Shown here: in pieces, positions 48,040 to 63,000 of the stretch | Layout of the letters: each line of letters begins with the position of its first letter | Position numbering within the stretch: position 1 is the stretch's first letter | NCBI GenBank assembly: GCA_037176705.1 | Contig: CM073905.1 | Coordinates: 28,986,986-29,050,985 of the forward strand | Direction: 5' to 3' | Length of the DNA: 64,000 nucleotides | Source of the DNA: Molossus alvarezi | Lineage: Eukaryota; Chordata; Mammalia; Chiroptera; Molossidae | Program-made: the position numbers and the translations under genes | The notes under the pieces: model-generated | Database searches by the model: none | What the model was told of the DNA's origin: nothing | What the model saw: only the letters and a program-made list of their open reading frames with translations

Positions 48040-51000
48040 ATACATATATATATATATATATTTTTTATCCTCACCCGAGGACATTTTTCCCCCTTTTTTT
48101 TTTTGTTCTGGTAGAGTGGGAGGGAGAGACAGGAACAGAGAGAAAGAGAGAGAGAAACATCAATGTGAAAGGGACACATCGAGTGGCTGCCACCCGCACG
48201 ACCAACCAGGGCCGGGGACAAACTGCAACCGAGGTACGCGCCCTTAGCGGGAACCGAACCCGGGCCTCTCGGGACCGCAGGTCGACGCTCTAACCGCTGA
48301 GCCAAACTGGCCAGGGCTGCATGTATATTCTAAAAAATTCCAACAATACAGAAGCAAAAAAGAATACAAAAAAAGAGTGGCCACTTTCTAGAGGTAACAG
48401 TTGCTAACAGCTGGGTATATATCCTTGTGGGCCTTTCTTGATGCACACACAGAACTCATACTCCCACATGCAGTGCAGCAACAATGGACTATACTGCTTC
48501 TTTCATATGGCTGTACTCTGGGTTTCCTGCCACAGTGCCTGTGGATCTACTTTACTGATTTTACAGGCTGCGTGGGATTTAGTGCTGTGGGTGCACCAAG
48601 TTTTAGGTAACTACCCTGTGATAGATATTTTTAGGTTGTTTCTAATTTTGCTTTATTTTGAACTGCGCAGTGGTATGCTCCCTTGTACATATATGCCCCT
48701 TGCACAGCCGTGTGAACATTTCCGTAGGGACAGATTCTTAGACATGGAAGTGCTGGGTGATGTGTGTGCTGAGCTCCACCCTCACTAGGAGTTAGTTCAG
48801 CCTCAGATAGTATTCATCTTGCCAACAATGAAAGAATGGTACCTCCTTTCATTTTTTGTTTCTTTATTTACTTGTAAAGTTAAGTGTCCATATGTTTATG
48901 GGTCAGTTGCATTTCATATCCTGTGAATTTCGAGGTTTCAGAATTAATTTGTTTTTGAGTCCCTGAGGATCATGATTCACTGGGGTTGGCTATGTGGGTT
49001 TAGTTGTAAACCTGACGGGGTTTCTATAGTGGAGTTGGCTATAAGACCCAGAATACTCCAGAGTGGGCGAGAGGATGCTGCTTCATGGGCTTGGTTACAG
49101 CTCTTCCCCACAGCCTCACCTGACTTATCTGCTCTTCTGTCCTAGAACGGCCCGGAGCTGTTGCCTCGTGTGGCCATGCTGCGCCTTCTGACTTGGGTGA
49201 TCGGGACAAGCTCTCCCCGCCTGCAGGTGATCTGGTTTTCAGTTAATAGACTTACCTTTGAAGACCTACATGTGGCTGTTGCTGTGACTCTGTGACCCTG
49301 ACCACAGGTCCCGGTATTTGGGGTTTAGGCCTAGTTCCCTTTCTCAGCCCTCGCTTTTGGACTTGAGCAGAAGGGCTGCGTTTAAGAGCCAGCCAGACAA
49401 ATCTCAGCTAGTGAAGGGTTTTGCTTGGGTCCTGCCACTGGCCTTGACCTCGAGCTGGGGTCTTAGCTCTGGCTGGGCTGTGGGGTGGGTGTTGACAGTT
49501 CAAACCCCTCTCTGGGTTCCTAGCCCATCACCTGGCCTTCTGTCTGACTATAGTAGTAAATAGTTTGCTGAACTGAGCACAGTGTATTGATGTTTTTCAT
49601 AGGTTCTGGCTTCAGATGCCCTGACCACCCTGTGTGCCAGCAGCAGTGGCAAGGATGGCTGTGCCTTCGCAGAGCAGGAGGAGGTGGACGTGCTGCTCTG
49701 TGCCTTGCAGTCCCCGTGTGACAGTGTACGGGACACTGCGCTTCGGGTGTGTGCTCACTTTCTTGCAGGGCCCCGTGGAATCCCTTGTGCAGGTGTTTGA
49801 GCTGGTGGGGATGCCTCAAATTCGTACTAGTGTGTTTTGGAGGCACAGAGAAGAGGTCACATGGTGTGGGTTGGTGTTCTAGGAATCCGAGCAACTCAAC
49901 AGTTTTGCTGTATGGCTGTCTATTTTTCTTCACCTAATTTGTAAGCTGCAATGTGGATCTTGGTACTTTTATATGACAGCTATAATTTATAGGATTAGTT
50001 CATTTCTTCATCCCACCACCTTGTACGTGCCTTTTCTTGGGATTTTTGAACTGGAAACTAAAGGATCCCTTTGGAGTCAGGACAGTGGTTCCTGAGTGCC
50101 AGTCTGTAGCTTCGTGCTATTGATCAGTGACAGAGTTTTCATTGGTCCTTGGTAGATTCTGGAAAACAGTGGCAGTCTGGTAAGTTTTTCTTAAAGACAA
50201 AACACAGAGAGTGTCCTTTTTTTTTGAGTTTTGTCCGTCTGAATATTTAGAGTTAAATTTTCATGTTTTACGTTAAAAGAGATTCTATCACCACATGCCA
50301 TCATTTCACAAAAGAAGGGGTATTTAAAGAGACAGAGCAGCTAGTGAGTTGGGCTGATTGATGGCACTCCCTAGACCAGCGATGATGGAAATACTTAAAC
50401 CCGTGCTGTCCAATGCAGTAGCCACTAGCCCGTGTGCAACTATTGGGCACTTGAAATGTAGTGCTGAGGAATTATAGTTCACTTTAATCGATTTAACTTT
50501 GAAGACCCACATGTGGCTGGTAGCTACATCTTGGAAAGCACAGCCCTAGAGGGAGGTGAGGAGGCAATTCGGGGTCTTCTGAAAGGTTGTACCTCACCCA
50601 GTTCAATCTTACTCCCCTGCAGGGACTGATGGAACTCCACATGGTATTGCCAGTGCCTGATACCGATGAGAAGAATGGCCTGAATCTTCTGCGGAGGCTC
50701 TGGGTGGTTAAATTTGACAAGGAGGAGGAGATCCGGAAGCTGGCTGAGAGGTGAGAACCATCTTGGGAAATAACTGGACCCAGTGTGCTCAGCCTACAGT
50801 GAGAGAAGGCCTGGGTGGTCGGATTTGAAAGGGCGGGTACTATTGATGCTTGTTTGACCAGTTCACACCCTTTGGTCTGTGGCAGGCTCTGGTCAACGAT
50901 GGGCCTAGATCTGCAGCCGGACCTCTGCTCCTTGCTGATTGACGATGTCATCTATCACGAGGCAGCTGTGAGGCAGGCCGGGGCTGAAGCCCTCTCCCAG

Positions 51001-54000
51001 GCTGTGGCACGGTACCAGCGACAGGCGGCTGAGGTTATGGGCAGGCTCATGGAGATTTACCAGGAGAAGCTCTATGTGAGTAACCTGTGCACCCTGAGGT
51101 GGTCTGGATGGTGTCAGAGTGGATCGGACTCTGCTCAGCCTCTGACTTGCTCTAGGCAGGAGTCTTGGAGCTCATTGTGGCTCAGGGTGGCTGTGACTGG
51201 TCACAACTTCACACTTGGTTGCTGGCTTGCCCAACTTGGTCGGGAGAGTGTTGCAGTTTATTTATCAACTTGTTTGTTGCAGCGGCCGCCCCCAGTGCTG
51301 GATGCTTTGGGACGAGTTATCTCAGAATCTCCTCCAGATCAGTGGGAAGCCAGGTATAACAGCTGTTGCAATCTTGTTCCACTCAGAGCTGCCTGAGAGG
51401 TAGCAGGTTGGCTGGGCTGGGTGATGTGAGGAGGCAGCACAGATGAATTGAACAGTGGAAGGAAAGGATAAGACTCCCTTCTGAGTCAGAGAGCGGAATG
51501 CAAGTGCTGGCTTCTGTCATGCTAGCCAGGTGGCTTTGGGCATGTCTCCTTTTCTCTAGGCCTCTATGTCCTCAAAGGTCTTTGAGGACCTTCTTACTGC
51601 TCTGTAGCTAAAAAGAATAGTAGCACTTTGCCTTTGTAGACTACGTCCATTTCCAAGTGACTTCACGTCTTCCTTTACCTCTCTTCTCCCACAACCTGCC
51701 CTGGAGGTAGAAGGGTAGGCATTGCACTCATGTGGGGAAACAGAGGCAGAGTTGGTCACTCTGTAGGAGGGAAACTTGGGCAGATGGTAGGTTTTTGTTT
51801 GACAAGTGGACTGTTCCAGACCATTGTGACCAGTGGGTAAGTACTGGCCAGTGGGATTATGCTACACTCTGTTTGCAACTCTCTCCTTATGACTTATCCT
51901 AATAGATCCAGCAGCAGAGGAGGCCCCTGGCCAGTTCTCGTTCCCCTGACTCCCTCCCATTGTTTCCTAGGTGTGGCCTGGCTTTGGCCCTGAACAAGCT
52001 TTCCCAGTGTTTGGACAGCTCTCAGGTGAAGCCACTCTTTCAGTTTTTTGTCCCTGATGCCCTCAACGACCGAAACCCGGATGTCCGGAAGTGCATGTTA
52101 GATGCAGCCCTTGCCACACTCAACGCCCATGGGAAGGTAAAGATTTTATCCACTGTGGGGCTAGCGCGAGGGTGACCTGAACAGTGGTGACACAGGGAGG
52201 CTGAGTGCCAGAAATGCTGGCATAGCACTTACCCTGTGGAAAACTCCTTTTGCGTTTATTTTGAACCAAAAAGACCCCTAAAGGGAATTAAATTCTTGCA
52301 AGTCTGCTGCAGTCCTGCCAGAAAACTGGAAAGCTGCTGGCATTCTTGGCGGGCCTGTCAGGATAGCTGTCCCAGAGCAGATTTGGGCTTGTCCCAGAGG
52401 CAGAGACTGTCATCCCCAGACATAGCCTGTAGGGTTGATGTGAAGCCCTGGGTGCACTTGCTTTTAGGAAAATGTCAACTCATTGCTGCCAGTGTTCGAG
52501 GAGTTCCTGAAGAATGCACCCAACGATGCCAGCTATGATGCCGTGCGGCAGAGCGTGGTGGTCCTGATGGGCTCTCTGGCCAAACATCTGGACAAGAGTG
52601 ACCCCAAAGTGAAGCCCATTGTTGCCAAGCTCATCGCTGCCCTCTCCACACCCTCCCAGCAGGTAACTGCCACCTGAGGCCTGACTGTAGGTAGGCAGTG
52701 GGATGCTAGGGACAGAGTTGGGTATCAGGTCTCTGCAAGGACGTGTCCCCTTTCAGGTTTATAGTCAAGAGAACCCCTGAACAGGGAGTTATTTTGTCAC
52801 TTTGTTCTGGTAGACCTAGATATTTTTATTTATTTTTTACTTAATTTCTAACAGTCTTTTTTTGCATTTAGTATAAATTTGGCATTGGGGGTATCTTTGT
52901 ATAAAGGTTAAAAAAACAAAACCAAAAAATGGCTAGCTGCCTCTTACATCAATCTTTTTTGTGACTTTCTCTCTGTGTTTGTTACATGTTTCAGGGGCCT
53001 TTTAATGCAGCCTCCAGGCCACAGTGGAAGGACTTTTTTCTTTTTTGGAAAACACATTTACGTATATTTTCTGTGACTTGCATTTTGGACCATCCAAAAT
53101 GTCCTCATCAAATACAGATTCACAAAATTGTGGTCAAATAAGTTGTCAGAAACCCTACCTGCAAGGGGTCTTGCCTGGGCCCTGGTAGCAGGATATGTTG
53201 CTGCTCTCGAGTTGGGCTTAATGAACTGAAGCTGGAAGGCAAGATTGCCGGTGTCTTTTGGTGCCACTCAATTTGGTGCTGGCCCTGTCAGGCCCAGCCT
53301 GATATCCCAGGGACTTTGGCAAGTTTGAAAACTGGGAGATAAGGGCCATTTTTATGGAGGCACAAGTAGCATGCTTTTTTCTGGATCTGACTCTGTGAGT
53401 GGGTTTAATCTTCCTGGAGTTTCCCACCTACCCAGGCCTAGGTTCTCCCTTTAGACCAGAAATAACACTGTAATGGTCGATGTTCTTGTCATTAACAGAT
53501 GTAGTGTGCACCCTGATGGGGTCCACGCCACGTGTGAGTGTATAACATTATTTACTTTTCTGATGCCCTGTGTTGTCCAACAGGCAGTGACTGAGATGAG
53601 GCTTGGGGACATCTAGTGGGGAGATGCTGTGTAGGACTGTGTCAGTCACCAGGAAAGGCTGTGATTCCTGATGGTGCAGGCCCTTCCCTTAGGTCCAGGA
53701 ATCTGTGGCCAGTTGCTTGCCACCCCTCGTGCCAGCCATCAAGGAGGACGCAGGAGGGATGATCCAGAGGCTGATGCAGCAGCTGCTGGAGTCGGACAAG
53801 TATGCTGAGCGCAAAGGGGCCGCGTACGGACTGGCGGGCCTGGTGAAGGGCCTGGGCATTCTGTCGCTAAAGCAGCAGGAAATGATGGCAGCACTGACTG
53901 ATGCCATCCAGGATAAGAAGAACTTCCGCCGGCGAGAGGGTGAGTGTCTCTGAGCTCGGTCCCCACAGTTGCCCAATGGCGGACGCTGGCCTTTCCTTCC

Positions 54001-57000
54001 CCTCTGAAGGGTGGTGTCTGTGTGCGACTCATTTTATTTGGTCCTTGCTGATGTGGCCTGGACTTTCTAAGTCAGCAATATCCTTAGCTGAGTGAGGTTT
54101 TGCCTTTCTGGCTGTTAGTGCCAAGAAGTGACGCATGCTCCCCATTGTCCTCCCCTTTCTGCTCAGCCATAGCCGTGCTGGTGGGGGCGGCAGAGAGTGC
54201 TGCTCCTTCATCGGGCAGCCACTTCGGTCCCACAGCTGCCCTGAGTGTTTCCAGAGGGTGAGGAGGTGGCAGGGACGTTGTCCTAGTGGTCCTGCCTTCC
54301 CCTCCCCCAGGAGCCCTCTTTGCCTTTGAGATGCTCTGCACCATGCTGGGGAAGCTCTTTGAGCCATACGTTGTTCACGTGCTGCCCCATCTGCTGCTGT
54401 GCTTCGGGGACGGGAACCAGTATGTGCGTGAGGTAAGTCCTGAGGCTGAGTGGGAGGCCTGCTGGCGCTGGTGTGAGACTCAGCAGGCCTTCTGAGCTGA
54501 TGCAAGGAAGTACCCTGCTGCCAGAACCCCTTCCCTACCTTGGGCCCCAGTTATTGGTATGGACTCCCCCGATTTCCAGTGAAATACCTAAGCTGTAGGA
54601 GATAAGAAACCGTGTCACCCTTCCTTGGCTGTATCTTCAGGCCCCGGCGCAGGGTCTGACACAGTAGACTCCTCAATAAGGCTGGTTGCTAGGGCAACAC
54701 TCGGTCTAGAGTCAGGCCTTGACCCTTGCTTGAGCAAGGAGGCCCCTGAACGTCTTCTCTCCTCCCTTGAGGCTGCAGATGATTGTGCCAAAGCTGTGAT
54801 GAGCAACCTGAGTGCTCATGGGGTGAAGCTGGTACTCCCCTCCTTACTGGCTGCCCTGGAGGAGGAATCCTGGAGGACCAAAGCCGGTAAGGCCGCTCTC
54901 TTCTGTGTTTCAACTTCTTTGTCTCAACTTCCTGTCCTGAAAACTGCCCTCAAGGTGTTCCAGGTAGCCACACCTTTGTCTTGCTCCCCAGCCAGGGATG
55001 GGGCCAAGGCTGCCATTAGGCAGCCCCATCCGTCAGTAGTTTGTGCTCTTTACTTACATGCAAAGAACAGGCCTCTGACAGAAGCCACATCCCCAAATCA
55101 GGAAATCCCAGAGCTTTAAAGCTTTAAAACTAGCCTTTAGCTAGCTTTGTGACTTTTAAAGCTTTCACCTCCATTAAACCCCTTTTAAAAGATGTAATCT
55201 TGCCCTGCTGGTGTGGCTCAGTGGTTGAGCACAGACCCATGCACCAAGTGGTTGCCGGTTTGATTCCCGGTCAGGGCACATGCCCAGGTTGTGGGCCAAA
55301 TACCCAGTTGGGGGCATGCAGGAGGCAGCCAATAGATGTTCTCTCATCTATGTTTCTGTCTATCTCTCTCTCTCTCTCCCTCTCCCTTCCTCTCTCTCTA
55401 AAATCCATGAAGATTAAAAAAAAAAAAAAGATGTGCCCTGGCCAGTTTGGCTCAGCAGTTGGAACGTCGGCCTGTGGACCAGAGAGTCCCGGGTTTGGTT
55501 CCTGCTAGGGGCACATACCAAAAAAAAAAAAATGTAACCTTGCCCAGCCAGTGTGGCGTAGTGGATTGAGCATCGACCTATGCACCTAGAAATCGCTGGT
55601 TTGATTCTCGGTCAGGGTACACGCCCAGGCTGTGGGCCAAATTCCTTGTGGAGGGCATGCAGGTGGTGGCCAGTCGATGTTCTCTCTCATCGATGTTTCT
55701 GTCTGTCTCTCCCTCTCTCTTCCTCTCTCTCTAGGGTCAGTAAAGTAAAAAATTAAAAAAAAAAAATCAAAAACATATTTTTTTAAAAGGTAATCTTATT
55801 TGGAATCTTAATATGCAAAAGAGATACAAACAGAGCTATTCTGGTTTGGGGAGAGTCCAGGTCTAGGGTCCTCCCACTTGGCTTCCCCCTGGATCCTTCA
55901 GGCTTCTGGTATAGTTTGGAAAATCACATATCTAAATCAGTTTCTTCGTTTGTGGATGAGGAGACTGAGGCCAGAGTAATTGAGTAAATTGGTTTTGGGT
56001 CATATCCAGGACTAAGTCAGTTCTCCTTGCTTCTGATCTTTGCTGGAACCGGTCTGCAGAGCCTGCCTGGGCAGTTAGCCCAGGTGACCGTCAGCCTGTG
56101 CTGAGTGATTCCACACTGCATGTGTGTCTGCTATCTGCAGGGTCGGTGGAGTTGCTTGGGGCGATGGCATACTGTGCTCCCAAGCAACTGTCATCTTGTC
56201 TGCCGAACATCGTGCCCAAGCTCACGGAGGTGCTGACTGACTCCCACGTCAAAGTACAGAAGGCTGGACAACAGGCACTCAGGCAGATTGGCTCCGTCAT
56301 CAGGAACCCGGAGATCCTGGGTATGCCTCTCCCTCAGTGGGCCATGGCCCCAGTTTCTAGAACCTTCTGTTTCTGGACATTGCAGTGACCATGCATCCAT
56401 TCAGTAAAGTTTGCCCTCTGAGGACAGATATGTTCACAGTAAAATAAACTATAAATTCCGGGAAACCTTTTTTCCTAGAATAATGAAGAAAAAGTAGTTT
56501 GGAAGTAGTGGGTTTTCCTGCTGGTCTAGAGCATTTGTCATTGACTGGACAAGTGGGGAAACGCAAGTCACTCACTGGCTCAGAAGCACCTTGATTGAGA
56601 GAGCCCTGTGCACTAAGTTGAGCCCTGAGGTCAGCAGAATTGAATGATAAGCTCTGGACCATGTCAGCATCATTCGAAGTGTTAGGGTCTTTGAGAACTT
56701 TCTGATCTCATTCCAGGAGACCTGTGATAGAGAGAAAGGTTAGGGATAGGTTATTCCCCTTAAATGTGCTCTTTAGTATGGTTCTTTCTTGAGTGATAGG
56801 AAGAAGTTGATTTTTAGAAACAAAACCTAGCCAGCCACCTTGACTAGGACTTCACGTGTCAAATTTTAAGCTTTAGCATGGAGCCTCAGTGCCCATTCAG
56901 TGTAGTTCAGCTGGGTATTACTAGATTTTTTTTTTTTGTTAAAAAAAATGATGGGATTTTTTGTTTGTTTTTGTTTTTTAAGGGATTCATAGGTATACTT

Positions 57001-60000
57001 GGGTTTTTTGTTTTTGTTTTTGTTTTTTACAATGTCTAACAACCCTGGGGATAGCTAAGGCCCAGAACAATCTCATCTCTTCCAAATTGGTAGAAATGCC
57101 TTCATTCTGAGAATTCAGCCTGAATTTTTTTTTTAATTGAGATATAATTTGCATAATGTAAAATTCACTTTTTCAGAATGTATAATTCAGTGGTTTTTAT
57201 ATGTAAGCATCACCATTCTCTAGTTACAGGTTATTTTCGTCACCCCCCTAAAGAAACCCCATACATATTAGCATTTGCTCTTCATTTCCTCCTCGACCCC
57301 TAGCCCCTGACAAATCAATTTTTGTTTGTGAGTTTGCCTATTCTGGACGTTTCATTTAAATCATACAATATGTGGCCTTTTGTATCTGGTTTCTTAGCCT
57401 AATGTTTTCAAAGTTCACCCATGTTGTAGCATGTATCAGTACTTCGTTTCTTTTTATGGTCCAGTAATATTTAATTGTACATATAGACCACATTTGGTTT
57501 GTCTGTTTATTCGTTCATGAACATTTGAATTGTTTCCTCTTTTTGGCTATTAAGAACAGTGCTGCTGTGATCGTTTATGTACAAGTTTTTATTTTTTAAT
57601 CCTCACCTGAGGGCATTTTTCTATTTTTTTAATTCAGTCAGAGCGGGAGGGAGAGAGAGAGAGAGAGAAATATTGACATGAAAGGGACACATTGAGTGGC
57701 CGCCACCCACACAACCCAACCAGGGCCGGGGACAAACTGCAATCGAAGTACATGCCCTTAGCGGGAACCGAACCCGGGTGTCTCTGGACCGCAGGCCGAC
57801 GCTCCAACCACTGAGCCAAACCGGCGAAGGCTGTTGTACAGTTTTTTTATAGACATGTTTTTAGTTCTCTTGGTTTAGATACGTAGGAATGGGATTGCTG
57901 GGTCCAGTGGTAACTGTTTAACTTTTTGAGTAACTGCTAAAACTGTTTTCCAAAGCAACTGTACCATTTGACATTCCCAGCAACAATGTATAAGAATTTC
58001 ATTTGCCAGCACTGTTATTGTCTGTAAAACCAGCACTGATTACAGCCACCTTAGTGGATATGAAGAGGCATCTCATTGTGGTTTTGATTTGCATTTTCCT
58101 AATGTCTAGTGATGTTGAATGTCTTATACTTATTGGCCATTTGCATATCTTCTTTAGAGAACTGTATGTGCCAATCCTCTGTCTATTTTTAAATTGGATT
58201 ATTAGGGTTTTTATTTTAGTTGTTGACCACCAGCATGGAGTTTTATTGTGGTTGAATTCCATGGGCTTGTAGAAGAAATAAACCAGGTCTGGCCCTGGCT
58301 GGTTTGGCTCAGTGTTTGGAGCGTCAGCCCTCGTATCAAAGGGTTGTGGTTTTGATTCCTGGTCGAGGCCATGTACCTGGGTTGCAGGTTCTATCCCTGG
58401 CCCTGGTCTGGGTTGTGCAGGAGGCAACCAATCGATGTGTCTCTCTCCCATCGATGTTTCTCTCTCGCTCCCTCCCACTCTATCTAAAATCAATGGAAAA
58501 ATAGCCTTGTATGAGGATTAACAACAACAAAAATAATAAAATAAACCAGGTTTTTCTCTTGGAATTCTTTCTTTGGGGGCTGATGGTGCTGAATTTGAGA
58601 GCTCATTTTATCTGGGCTTAGCTACTCTGGGCATGGTACGCTTCACTACCATCACTGGTTCAGGTGCCTTTGGTGTCTCAGATTTTTTTCACAAAACCAC
58701 TTTGGGTTGCTGCTTGCAGAAGAGGGTCTGTGGTGCCTGAGCAGCTCTCCTGTGGAGGCCCAGCACTGTGACTGCAGCTCAGTGCCCATTGAAGCCAGCC
58801 CACAGGGACCCCGCCAGAGTACAGCTTCACAGTGCAAAGAGGTGACAGCTGCTGCCTTCATACCAGTTTCTCCTGTTGGAGCAAGGACTGCTCTATGTAG
58901 ACAGCCTGGCTTCCTGAGCTGGTGACTTTTGAGGCTCCAGGTAGCAGTTGCCCCAGATTCCCTTCTCTTCTGATCCCTCTAGTGATGGGGACCCAGTGGC
59001 TTTGCCGTTACTTTAGACTCTCATAAACCAGCCTGTCTTCCATTTGGACATGCAGCCATTGCGCCAGTCCTGCTGGATGCCCTGACAGACCCCTCCAGGA
59101 AAACCCAGAAGTGCTTGCAGACACTGCTAGACACCAAGTTTGTCCACTTCATTGATGCCCCATCCCTGGCCCTCATCATGCCCATCGTCCAGAGAGCCTT
59201 CCAGGACCGTTCCACCGACACGCGGAAGATGGCAGCCCAGATTATTGGCAACATGTACTCCCTGACAGACCAGAAGGTAGCAACCCCACTGGGGCGGGTG
59301 CAGCACAGACCAGTAGTTTGGGGCACAGATTTCCTGCACAGGAGACATGGGACAGGTGTGGGCATTCACTGGGTCTCTGATTATGTTTGGGTGCAGACAT
59401 GGACTATTTTGGGGTGGGGGTGGGGGGGTGTAGGTCCTCTGGGCATCTTGTAGAGCAGTGTTTGAGTCCTTAGCTCAGGCCCCAGGGGATGCCCCTCCCA
59501 GTGGCCCCTTTTATAGATTGAGGTGCAGGAAAGGTCCAGCCTCACCTTTGACCTTTCAGGAGTGTGGGGAAAGTGGCTGAGGCTTTGACTGTTTTCAGTG
59601 TTTTCTTGTTTTGAGCATTTGCTCCTGTAAGTCTCCCAAGAAATTAGGGGACATTGGCCTTATTTGTTTAGTTCCTACCAAGGCCTTGCGTTTGTGATCT
59701 CACTATCTCAGCTCTGCTTAGCTTGCTGAGCTATGGGCACAATAAAGTGGGAAGGTATATCAGTCCTCAAAAGTTTGGAAAATTGAAAAACTGGAAAAAC
59801 AAAGACATTATCCATAGTCCTCCAGCACTCCCTGTTAATATTGTTTACTACACTTAAAAAATCATATTCCTGAACGTCAGTGTATTTCCAACTTAAAATG
59901 AGTTATTCTTAAAGTTTATTTTTAATAACTGTGTAATATTTCAGTAAGTTTACATACTGTAACTTATGTAATCCTATCATTGGTCATATAGTATCCAGAG

Positions 60001-63000
60001 TTTTTTGCTATTTTAAATGTTGCTGCTATGAACATAAGGCTATTTCTATATTTAAAACTGTTTCCCAAGGCTGAATGCTATATCAAGAGACATAAACCTT
60101 TTAAGGTGAGGAAAGTGAAGATGATAATGCAATTCTGAAGGGGAAATGCCAGAAATAGTTTCCTAAAGATTCCAGAGGCCAGGCAGGCCTTGGTCCTTAG
60201 AGAAGGGCAGGAGGGGTAAGAACATTGAACTGTGTAGCTGGTGGCTCTCTTGACCTCTTGAAGATGGGCCTCGGGTCCCATGTAGGTTTCCCTGAACAAT
60301 TGCATGGGGCCTTCCAGGGACCAGCCAGACACCTTTCCCTGCTTTGTTCTGGGAGCCCCCTGCCAAGTGCTCCTCGTCAGCAGAATGGTGAGGTCAGGAT
60401 CCACAGCAGAGTGGATCCCTGAGAAAGCAGGAGTCAGGCTTCCACCTGAGTCACCTCTTGTGTTGTCGCAGGACTTGGCTCCTTACCTGCCAAGCGTGAC
60501 ACCAGGCCTGAAAGCCTCTCTTTTGGACCCTGTACCTGAGGTGAGTTTGGGAGGAGAGAGGGCAGGCACTCCTTCTGTGAGCCCAGTCCCTAGAAAATTG
60601 ATTCCTGTGAATTTTCTATAAGCAGCTTTTGTGTCTGTCTGGAAAAGGGAAGGAGACCTGAGGGGACCCCTCTTTGTTTCTGCCTGATCGCCTAGTTTTG
60701 AGCCCTCAGCTTCTCCCTGTTTCTGCTGTCGGTTACCTGACAGGTGCGGACAGTGTCTGCCAAGGCCCTTGGGGCCATGGTGAAGGGCATGGGGGAGTCG
60801 TGCTTTGAGGACTTGCTGCCGTGGCTGATGGAGACGCTGACCTATGAGCAGAGCTCCGTGGATCGCTCAGGCGCTGCACAAGGTGAGGCCAGGAGGCCCA
60901 GGGTCCTGTCTGGAAATGCCCTCTAGGGGTCAGATCCAAGGGTTCATTTTGTCTTTTTGTTGCAGGGTTGGCTGAGGTCATGGCTGGCTTGGGGGTGGAG
61001 AAGTTGGAGAAGCTGATGCCAGAAATTGTGGCTACAGCCAGCAAAGTGGACATTGCACCCCATGTCCGAGATGGCTACATCATGATGTTCAACTATCTGC
61101 CCATCACCTTTGGGGACAAGTTCACTCCTTATGTGGGGCCCATCATCCCCTGTATCCTCAAAGTAGGCACCGCTGACCAGGCTGAGGAGAACATTACTGA
61201 GGAGGGCGGGATGCACGTGCTCTCGTGGTGATCTAGCCGATTGGGGCTGGGTAACAGAGGTTCTTTTCCTGCTGTCCAGGAGTCCCATCTCCTTTTGGGT
61301 CTGGGTGCCTGCAGGAGGCAGCCCTGGCTGACCCACCCTCTGTGTGCACAGGCTCTTGCTGATGAGAACGAGTTTGTGCGTGATACCGCGCTGCGTGCAG
61401 GCCAGCGAGTCATCTCCATGTATGCCGAGACAGCCATTGCCCTGCTGCTGCCCCAGCTGGAGCAAGGCCTCTTTGACGACCTCTGGAGAATAAGGTAAGA
61501 ACTTGGGTGGAAAGACCCAGGGCCCCAGCTTTGGGAACTCAAAGAAATAAAGTGCAAAATGTTGCCAAGAACTTTTAACTTTCTCCAGATTCTCACTTTT
61601 AACCATTTTGTAACTTTCCAGTTTCCTATAGCAATGTCTTCATTCCTTTTTTTTTCTCTTTATTGATTTTTAAAGAGAGGAAGGGAGAGGGAGAGATAGA
61701 AACATTAATGAGAGAGAACACCGATTGGCCGCCTCCTGCATGTCCCCCACTGGGGATTGGGCCTACAACCTGGGCATGTGCCCTGACTGGGAATCGAACC
61801 GGCGACCTCTTGGTGCATGAGTCGATGCTCAACCACTGAGCTACACCAGCTGGGCTCTTCATTCTGATTTTCTTTTAAAACGTCCTCTTTAGCCCTGGCT
61901 GGTTTGGCTCAGCGGTTAGAGTGTCAGCCTCCGGACCAGAGAGTCCCGGGTTCAGTTCCCGCTAAGGGCATGTACCTCGGTTGCAGTTTGTCCCCTACCC
62001 TGGTTGGGTTGTGCGGGTGGCGACCACTCGATGTGTCCCTTTCACGTTGATGTTTCTTTCTCTTCCTCTCTCTCCCTCCCTCCCACTCTATCTGAACAAA
62101 GAATGGAAAAATGTCCTTTGGTGAGGATATTAAAAAAACAAAACAAAACAGGTCCTCTTTAGTCAGTCCTCCAATTGTATTACAATTTAAATGCAGATAC
62201 TTTCTAATCTGGAAATTTTACTTCTAGGATATTATTCCAAGGACAGGTTTGGTCAAGTGCTTAAAGATGTAGATAGAAGGATGTCTGTTGCAGTATTATT
62301 TATAATTTGAGAAATTGTAGGTTGGTTTAAAAAAGTCACAATACATCTCCACTGTGTGAACTTATCAGCTGTTGCTATAAGAGGCTTTATCAGCTGACAC
62401 AGAAAGCTCTTCAACTTCTAGCTGACGTCACAGTGTAGGCTGTGGCTCAGTGCATGTGGCTCACTTCCCACACTGTGTGGGGGTGGGGTGTCTTTGTAGT
62501 GTGTGTCGTGCACAATGGTGTCACCTGAGTGTCAGGGCAGTTGCCTGAGTAGTGGGCATTTAGGCAATTGTTTATACGCACTTTCTTTATATTCTTCTGT
62601 ATTTTTGAAATTTTACATTTGAATATGACTTATTTTTTATGATCATTAAAAACAACAAACCTTTCTTAACTTTTTTTTTATCCTCACCCAAGGGCATTTT
62701 TTCCATTTTTTTGTTCAGATAGAGCAGGAGGGAGAGAGAAACATCCATGTGAAAGGGACACATCGAGTGGCTGCCACTCGCACGACCCAACCAGGGCCGG
62801 GGACAAATTGCAACCGAGGTACATGTCCTTAGCGGAAACTGAACCCGGGTCTCTTTGGACCGCAGGTCGACGCTCTAACCGCTGAGCAAAACCAGCCAGG
62901 GCTATTCTTTTTTATTATTAAAGTTCATTAGTGGAAAACTTGTCAAGAAAATATGTGGGAAAGTGTAAAGAAATGGAAATTGCCTGTAACTTGCCTCCCA

